This document shows, piece after piece, positions 57,556 to 64,000 of a stretch of 64,000 nt of DNA; position 1 is the first letter of the stretch; every line of letters begins with the position of its first letter. Under the pieces are notes generated by a model. That model was not told the DNA's origin, did no database searches, and was given only the letters and a program-made list of their open reading frames with translations. The translations under genes and the position numbers were made by a program. The DNA comes from Kalaharituber pfeilii (lineage: Eukaryota; Ascomycota; Pezizomycetes; Pezizales; Pezizaceae). The stretch lies in the NCBI GenBank assembly GCA_015179045.1, contig WHUZ01000040.1, positions 62,001-126,000 on the forward strand, given 5' to 3'.

Positions 57556-58636
57556 ATGGCACAACTTCCAATTGGAGACCGTTTTCCACAGCGAGACCGG
57601 GACTTGATGGACGCTGACGACTATCTAAGTGAATCCAAGCTGGACAGCTTATGGGAGTGGTTCTGTGCAGCAAATGAGGAGAAATTGGATCCGCAAATGA
57701 TTTTTGTGAAGCTTGTAAATGCGGTAAATAAAACTTTGATTATCCCACAGGCATCTACTGATACATGCCACTGCACCATGCCACTGCACCATGCCACTGC
57801 ACCATGCCACTGCACCATGCCACTGCACCATGCCATCCTGTGATTGAGAATGGGTCTTTGGACCATTACTGATATATGTATAATTAGGCCCGTAAACCAT
57901 ATCGTGGCAACGTGCTATCGCATGGGTTTCCCAGTTCAGGAAGCAGCCACTACACACCAAGTGAATATACAGTACTCGAAGCACTCGGTGAAACACCGCA
58001 ACAGTCTCATGAGAGCCACAAAGTACAAGCACTACAAACAAAGCTTGCGATTGCAGAAACTCTATTGCAAGCAAAGGAGGCAAAAATACAGGATCTTCAA
58101 GAAGGTTTTCTTCACATCAAGCAAAAGCAACAGCAACATAAACAGAACGTTGAAGCCGAAAAACAGCAATTGGAGATGGACCTGGCAGCACTGAGAGCAG
58201 AGTATGGTAAATGCCAAACTTCAGGACCAACACACGTGGCACTCAAATCAGTACACTTTAGTGACAATATATCCAGATGAGAAATGATGGAGTGCGGGTT
58301 GCAACATCTATTGGTTCATTGGAGACCTTTGAGCTTGTGTGGCATCAGAATGGCCTGGTCTCATTCAAGTCTACTTGCTACCCTGATACATATCTCAGTG
58401 TTGACGCATCTGGAGTTCGTCCCGTAGTAAATAAAACTGGAGAGAATGAAAGCTGCATCACATGCGGCAATGCAGAGAACTTTAGGATTCAGTGGTCTGG
58501 TGACGGAAAACAGGGAATTAAGCCTGTAAATTTTGAGAGGCATTTCCTCGGGTTGAATGGACACCATGGTGGGGGGGTTTTCATACAAGATCATAAGGGT
58601 TTGTGGGGGGCGTTTTATATTGTTGTCTTGAAGTGA
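57556..58636 (+). CDS. Uncharacterised gene: acidic N-terminus, coiled coil, beta-trefoil-like C-terminal segment
   Basis: Three open segments suggest one spliced gene whose joins I could not fix. Segment 1 (57556 on) reads MAQLPIGDRFPQRDRDLMDA and SLWEWFCAANEEKLDPQMIF, with a plausible GTAAAT donor near 57715. Segment 2 (57912-58280) is coiled coil (LQTKLAIAETLLQAKEAKIQ, EKQQLEMDLAALRAEYGK). Segment 3 (58277-58636) reads LETFELVWHQNGLVSFKSTC, YPDTYLSVDASGV and FERHFLGLNGHHGGGVFIQD. The WHQNG.VSF.S....YL..D pattern resembles fascin/FRG1-like or ricin-like beta-trefoil units; this is a resemblance only. A 13-bp tandem repeat at 57764-57835 lies between segments 1 and 2. It could be a decayed gene. 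Confidence 0.45.
57764..57835. repeat. 13-bp perfect tandem repeat (catgccactgcac)
   Basis: Five exact units at 57764-57828 and a partial sixth. The unit is not a multiple of three, so copy changes would shift a reading frame across it. Confidence 0.95.
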
Positions 58637-58639
58637 AGT

Positions 58640-60494
58640 ATCATTATCATTAGTGAAGCAAATTGGCTTCAGTTTAGAGTCAGTCACATTTGTATAAGGT
58701 GCCAACAAGACTGTTCTGTTGAATGAATGAGTTAATTACCTTCCTACAATATTTCTGCAGGGTTCTATGGTTATTTATAGAGAAGTGACATTAGTCTCAT
58801 TCTTCAATATCTTATTCTCCAAAATACTGCTTTGTCCTGCACACAGGCCAGAAGCCATCCAGAGACTGGGCAACTAATATTTTAACGATACAGACATTTG
58901 TGGCCATAGCTCCGGCAGTCAGTTAGGACAGCGCAAAGAGGGGAGAGAATTCCAATGCTCTCAGACACACAAGTAGTCATGAACAAGCTGAATAAGGTGA
59001 GCATGAAGGTAACCACAAGATAGTTCGCACAACCGGCGATTGAGAAGGGCCATGAAGGACAAGAACATAGATGTGGGGTGGATGTCCGAATAGAGGAAGA
59101 GAAGGAAGATCAATGACGTCTCAATATCATTGAAAGTTCCACTGAGCAACCCCCCTCCTTAGGAGTCTGCCTGCCGACAAAGTGTCCAAGAAAAAATTTT
59201 ATTTTTGGCAGGGAGGACGAAACCCCGCATACAGGCTCCCAGCCTATGTATGGCAGGAAAGTCCTCTCGACGTTGCTGTACGCAAACACCACGTGTTCTG
59301 CACTCCACCTCGCCTCGCAGGCAATGAATCCCATGGCCGCCTAGGCTGGCTTGACAGGCCGTGATCTGCACTGGACCGAAGCCGCCTGGACCGACCTGGG
59401 TCCGCCTGAACCCAGCCCGGAATCAATCATGCCAGCGCAGGCCAATCAGGGCCCATTCTAAGCTCATTCAAGTAATTTTAGAATTCAACTATCGTGAATT
59501 AAGAAACGTATCTCATGTATATTCAACATTTCGCACTCTCTAGATAAAATTCTACAATAATATCTTTATATGTTGAAGGTATTCTGAATTCTCTAAGACT
59601 AGACCTGAATAGTGATGCCAAGCACTCCAAATTCGGCTGTGGTACTGCCATATAGGGTAGTGTATAACTCCCCCCCCCTGCAAGCGCCAAGCAACCAATT
59701 TAAGTTTGTTGCAACCTCGTCTTTTACTATTATAAACCTCTCAAATATATATACAACTCACTGAATTTTGCTCTGATATACACAGTTTTTGCACCATGGG
59801 AAAGCAGGAGAAGAGTACTTCCTATGTAACCTATCCTTCACTAACACTGGCATTACCCATTATGACTAATTCACAATGCAAAATCATGTAAACTTCTTCC
59901 ACATTTTTTTGACTTTTCAGATTAGATGACCCATAACTCTATGGGTTCAGTGGTTATGGCAACAGACAGCTGGAACATAGTGCTTCCATTTGAGCCTATT
60001 GTCCACAAATCCTGTTAGAGATGCATTGAGTGATGGCAGAAAACCCTACCACCTATCGTGTAGGTATACTGTTCAAATTCCAAGACCAATAACTCACTGA
60101 ATCAATTAGTCATTGTAACAACGGAAAAGCCGAAATGTAGGACTGTCATTCGAGCCTGTCGTTTCGATATTAGATAACAATATATCAATTGATGAGAAGT
60201 TAAATTTCAATACCTATATCCAGCCCCCTCTCTTCTGCCTCGAGAGTCGTTTTTGCTTCCAGATATTCCAATATCCCTTGTATCTGCACAATATCTTAAA
60301 TGCAGACTGCCGCGGCGACCCGTGGCTAGTGATGGTACCTCATTCCACTATCTTTGCTGCTTTTATATCAAATCTCTTCTTCCGTAGGCGACTGACTTGC
60401 TCAGAGGGAAAACATGAAACTTTACCCCCTTCATAATCAATTACTCTCATCTAGTTTTCGTAAACCCAGCCATCCATAGCTCTCATCATATGAA
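58640..60494. other. No gene recognised
   Basis: Short frames only. A C run lies near 59671. No element ends were recognised. Confidence 0.4.
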
Positions 60495-60502
60495 GCCTGG
60501 AT

Positions 60503-60518
60503 CGGCATGCGAGTAATG

Positions 60519-60552
<34 letters not shown>
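60503..60552 (+). mobile_element. Extremely short LINE 3'-end insertion (family 2)
   Basis: It is flanked by an 8-nt repeat gcctggat at 60495-60502 and 60553-60560. The body is only cggcatgcgagtaatgaaat plus t, then about 28 A. Only the right half of the hairpin is present. Confidence 0.8.
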
Positions 60553-60554
<2 letters not shown>

Positions 60555-61847
60555 CTGGATGTGACGTAATGATATTAAAGACACGTGCCCCCGCTCCTCC
60601 AGAAAAAAGATTTACTGTGTTTCACCACATCTCGACGCACACCACAATTCGACGCACTTTCCCACCAAAACTGAGCGAATGAGAACTTGTATATCCCCAC
60701 GCACAGAACCTACTTTTCTATGCGCCTTTCAGGAGGCTTAAAGCAAGCATCATTCTTCAGATCCTGCATCTCTACTTTCAAAAAAAAAATAGTTATGAAT
60801 GAAATATATCTCTGCACATTTTCACATAAGTCTTGGCATATATTTTTGCGGTAAAATTGCAGATATGGAAATCTACCCACTGCACCTGTAATTAATTCAA
60901 TAAAAATATTTAAAAATTTCATTTGGATAACCTATCCCTATGGAGATATATTGCAGGGCGGTCATGCTGCTGAGCTGGCGAAACAAGGATGCACCGAATA
61001 ACAGTAGGGGGGATTATTCAAAGTTGAAATAATCAGGTTTATAAGTGTGAATATAAATAAGGTAAAGATTCAAAATTCTTTTTTCGTGTTTGGAAGTTCA
61101 CCATGTAAAAAAAATTCGAAGGGTTGACAGCATACATACTTGTAAATACTCGCCGGTTCAAAATATACATATGTCACCCTCTGGTTTGCACTGTGGGATT
61201 GATCAACGAGGAAAGTTCAACGAAGGGGAATAAGAACACGAAAAGTAAAAGGACGAACGAAGAAGACCGGTTTACTATATCTTGTGAACATAACGGAATA
61301 ACTGCAATACCTAGTAGACTAAAAAAACCCAGTGAGACTGTGATCCTCAACACTATGATGATGATGATCAGAGGAGCCCCCTTCTCACCCCTCAAGAAAT
61401 ACCCGTAACCTGCTGGTACCCCCTTCCCTTTTTGGTAGTTACCTCCACCCAGGCCTTCACCCACCGTTGCATTTGAAGTGCCAAGATTCCCACAGCACCA
61501 TTCCAAAATGCGAGTAGCGCACACAACATATGCATTTGTCCGAATAATATTTTGAACCAGCGAGTATTCGCACGTGGTTCCGATTTTTGGTCAGGTTATA
61601 CATTTAGTCAGCGTTCACTTTATCTTAGCAATTCGAATCTAAAGTTTTATGCCTGCCGATATTGCGTATCAAAAGTTCCTTCGACTAACAAAGATAGCTA
61701 AGAGCGATCTACAAAGATTCTGTGTGTAAGGGATACTTGTGAAAGGAATTTTGAAAATGTGAAGGTATCTCCAAAATTATCCGGACAAGCTGACTAATGC
61801 GTATATGCGCTCTGCAGCCTTACAGCCTACCAGTCACAACATTATTA

Positions 61848-61927
61848 CTAGCTAGTAAAATATGTATTCGGACATAGCGCATAATGTGCAATAGTACCCC
61901 TGTCCGAATACATATTTTACTGGCAAG
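61848..61927. mobile_element. 80-bp minimal MITE, copy B
   Basis: Same element as 43036-43115 with two base changes in the spacer (gtgcaatag for gtacattag). It therefore predates the segmental duplication. Confidence 0.8.
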
Positions 61928-63478
61928 TACTACCGACAGCTCTCTTAAGCATCACTATTAGCATCAGCAGCTACCTATAGGATTACGATTGGTTGACACA
62001 AGATTCAAGTATTTTGGTTGTCACGCCCCTAGCAGCCTTATGCATGCCACAGACTACATGGATGTATTAGTCAGCCTGTCCAGATACTTTTGCTAGTACA
62101 GTACGTACCGACATGAGAGGTGGTGGTGGTTGATTGCGGGAAACAAGGACATATACATGATTAAAGAAAATAAATGTATAGGTAGCCGAATAACTATAAT
62201 TTCACAGTTTGATTGTATAAGCAAAGTTATTTGATTTCATACAAAATAATTCTTTAACATGGCAGTTGAAGCGGGAGTGAAGCGGAATGGCATTTGAGGT
62301 GCGAACCACAAGCGGGAAAAGAATCCCCGAATCCATGGCCGAAGTTTAAGTAAATATTCGTGAAATGGTGTTCTCCCAAAGTATGTGGTACAAAAAGACT
62401 TATTGTATTTTTGGGGCCATTCAGGCTAAGCAAGAATTCATATTCATATTCCAGACAAAATAATAAAAAAAAAAGCACGCCACCTATTTAAATCCCTTTA
62501 GTATACATGCATATGGTTCGGGAACGAGTAACCAGAATATATATACCGAAGTAGTTCATCGCATTCGATATTCAGTGTTGTATCCTCAATATTATTATCC
62601 GAGGCGTGGGTGCGTGAGAATACTTGATTCGAAAACTAAGTCCTCTCTGTATATCCAAGTTTCCATTAATTGTCATAGGTGTCTTCGCCATTACTGGAAT
62701 CTAGTCAGTATGATAGCATCCATGGCTTTCTGGCGCCTATCCCGGGCAACTAGCCAAGTTCGGAGTAGCCTGGGAATCTAAACCAAGGTAAGAAGAATAT
62801 GCTTTATCGGCGCAAGCTATTATCAGTACAGTACTGGCGATCTTACCTTGCGATGTAGCAGACAATTTGTCAAGAAAGCTTCCTGTAGATGAACGACAGA
62901 CTAACATGGTGGTTTGCAGTGACAAATCAGGAGCGGTCATTGGCAAGTTTTCAAAAGGAAGTCAAGAGGCCTAGTCCATATAGTAGCACAGCAATGATGG
63001 AAGCTTTAGCCATACAGTTGAGAATGGACAATACTCAGCCCCAAATCGACCCACCCGTTTACGGAGTCTTGGATTACTTCTCCTTACCTGAGACGCTAAT
63101 GACAATCCATCCCCCGTTGATCTCTGGAATCTGGGCCATAAGTTACTGACACTTCTCGGTGCGAGAATCACATTCATTTACATACATAGCTTTATTCGCA
63201 TACTGCACTGGAGAGGCCAACTACAAAGGAGATAAATGGAAAAGAAATCAACATTCTCCTTGCACCCTGCTACTCAATCGCGTCATGTCATCACCCCGCT
63301 CCTCCCGGCTTCCATCTCTGTCCACCCATTCCAGCAGCTCAACCAGCGGAACCCATTTCCTCTTTCCATGTATTTCAATGCGGGGTGGACTATAAGTACT
63401 AGTATGAACAAATATCAATGAATATGCTATGTAGCAACCATGAACAATGCAAACCAGCAACACGACAACCATGGGGGA

Positions 63479-64000
63479 TCATTGCCCACTCTCCAGTCCC
63501 TCCTCAATCTGCGTTTTCCAACATTCAACTTCGCGATAAAAGCCCTTCAACCTCTCCAGCGCTGTATCCATCCTCTTCTTCCCCTCTCCCGGGGACATTT
63601 TTAACAAAGCTGGAGCTTCTCGCGTAGTGAACTCGGTTTTGCTTTTACTCACATACTTCCTATGTTTGTCCAGCTGCCCGATGAGGTCCTGTGCGTATTC
63701 GACAAAGTTACTACTAAGCCTGTATTGTCCACTGCGGTTTGTCAACGCCTCCATTGTCATTGCGTGCGTTGTGTCGGCCAAAGTTCCTAATTCAATGAGC
63801 AACTTGAGGAACGAGACTCCAATGCTTTGCAAGATGCCTGTTTGCTGCTGATAACAAGCATTCATGGCGCCGGCTTGAGCAATAATATCCTCAACAATAA
63901 CCTCAGCTTCTCCTTGAGGCCCGCTGGCCAATTTTTCCGCTCGTTTCATAGCATTCTCTTTCCGTGCTTTAATCTGTATGCTGCAACGTCTCCACCAGCG
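63479..64000 (-). CDS. 3' end of a second TRANK1-like gene (partial)
   Basis: The last-exon frame is open from the window edge to the stop at 63479 and matches the C-terminus of the gene at 44749-53126. Replacements cluster in one stretch: IIAQAGAMNACYQQQTGILQ here against IIARADAIKSCYRQQRAILQ there, and GTLADTTHAMT against GTLTNTTHAMT. The rest is nearly unchanged. The upstream part lies outside the window, so it is unknown whether the second gene is complete. Confidence 0.85.
   Translation of the reverse strand, partial: RWWRRCSIQIKARKENAMKRAEKLASGPQGEAEVIVEDIIAQAGAMNACYQQQTGILQSIGVSFLKLLIELGTLADTTHAMTMEALTNRSGQYRLSSNFVEYAQDLIGQLDKHRKYVSKSKTEFTTREAPALLKMSPGEGKKRMDTALERLKGFYREVECWKTQIEEGLESGQ

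Larger units (their letters stand above)
60947..64000. repeat. Segmental duplication, copy B (runs off the window)
   Basis: Direct copy of 42127-45270, about 18.8 kb to the right. It keeps the 80-bp MITE but lacks the 43813 insertion and the T8 tract. The match continues to the last base, so the duplicated unit is longer than 3 kb. Confidence 0.95.

Noticed and set aside
57764..57835. Satellite or centromere-type array
   Set aside because: Only five units; a local minisatellite is enough to explain it.

Overview
This window reads as nuclear DNA of a filamentous ascomycete (Pezizomycotina). It shows spliceosomal introns of about 50-90 nt, an intron-containing tRNA-Leu, a TRANK1-type helicase, an ankyrin/membrane protein family typical of ascomycetes, an Aro8-type aminotransferase and Tad-like LINEs. 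The species cannot be fixed from the sequence. Coding density is low and much of the window is transposon debris, gene fragments and tandem repeats.

Layout. 1-10.7 kb is an accessory region: an ankyrin fragment, a Gypsy RNase H scrap, the 5' halves of a divergent gene pair (VPS16 and a putative Mg-chelatase-like ATPase), and a LINE 3' end. 10.9-16.3 kb holds a seven-exon gene for a multi-pass membrane protein with a C-terminal array of 14 near-identical ankyrin repeats. 18.1-22.9 kb holds tandem repeats, GC-rich hairpins that look mitochondrial, two LINE derivatives and a copied aminotransferase 3' end. 23.3-27.8 kb is a broken paralogue of the ankyrin gene. 30.6-31.6 kb is a TA-flanked element with long terminal inverted repeats. 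33.3-41.3 kb is the conventional part: aminotransferase, amidoligase-family gene and tRNA-Leu(AAG). 44.7-53.1 kb is a many-exon TRANK1-like UvrD/TPR helicase gene on the minus strand. Its 3' end and downstream 2.6 kb recur as a direct duplication at 60.9-64.0 kb. 54.9-56.8 kb is a large inverted repeat, and 57.5-58.6 kb an uncharacterised gene.

The most unusual signal is a set of very short retroposed insertions. Family 1 (six copies) has a body of only about 42 nt plus an A-tail; four copies have clear 8-16 nt target-site duplications and the legible 5' ends share one point. Family 2 is the last 20-40 nt of a Tad-like LINE, folded as a hairpin whose stems covary between copies. One family 2 insertion lies in one copy of the segmental duplication and is absent from the other, which is a natural empty site. 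These insertions broke the second ankyrin gene and lengthened the VPS16 reading frame in frame.
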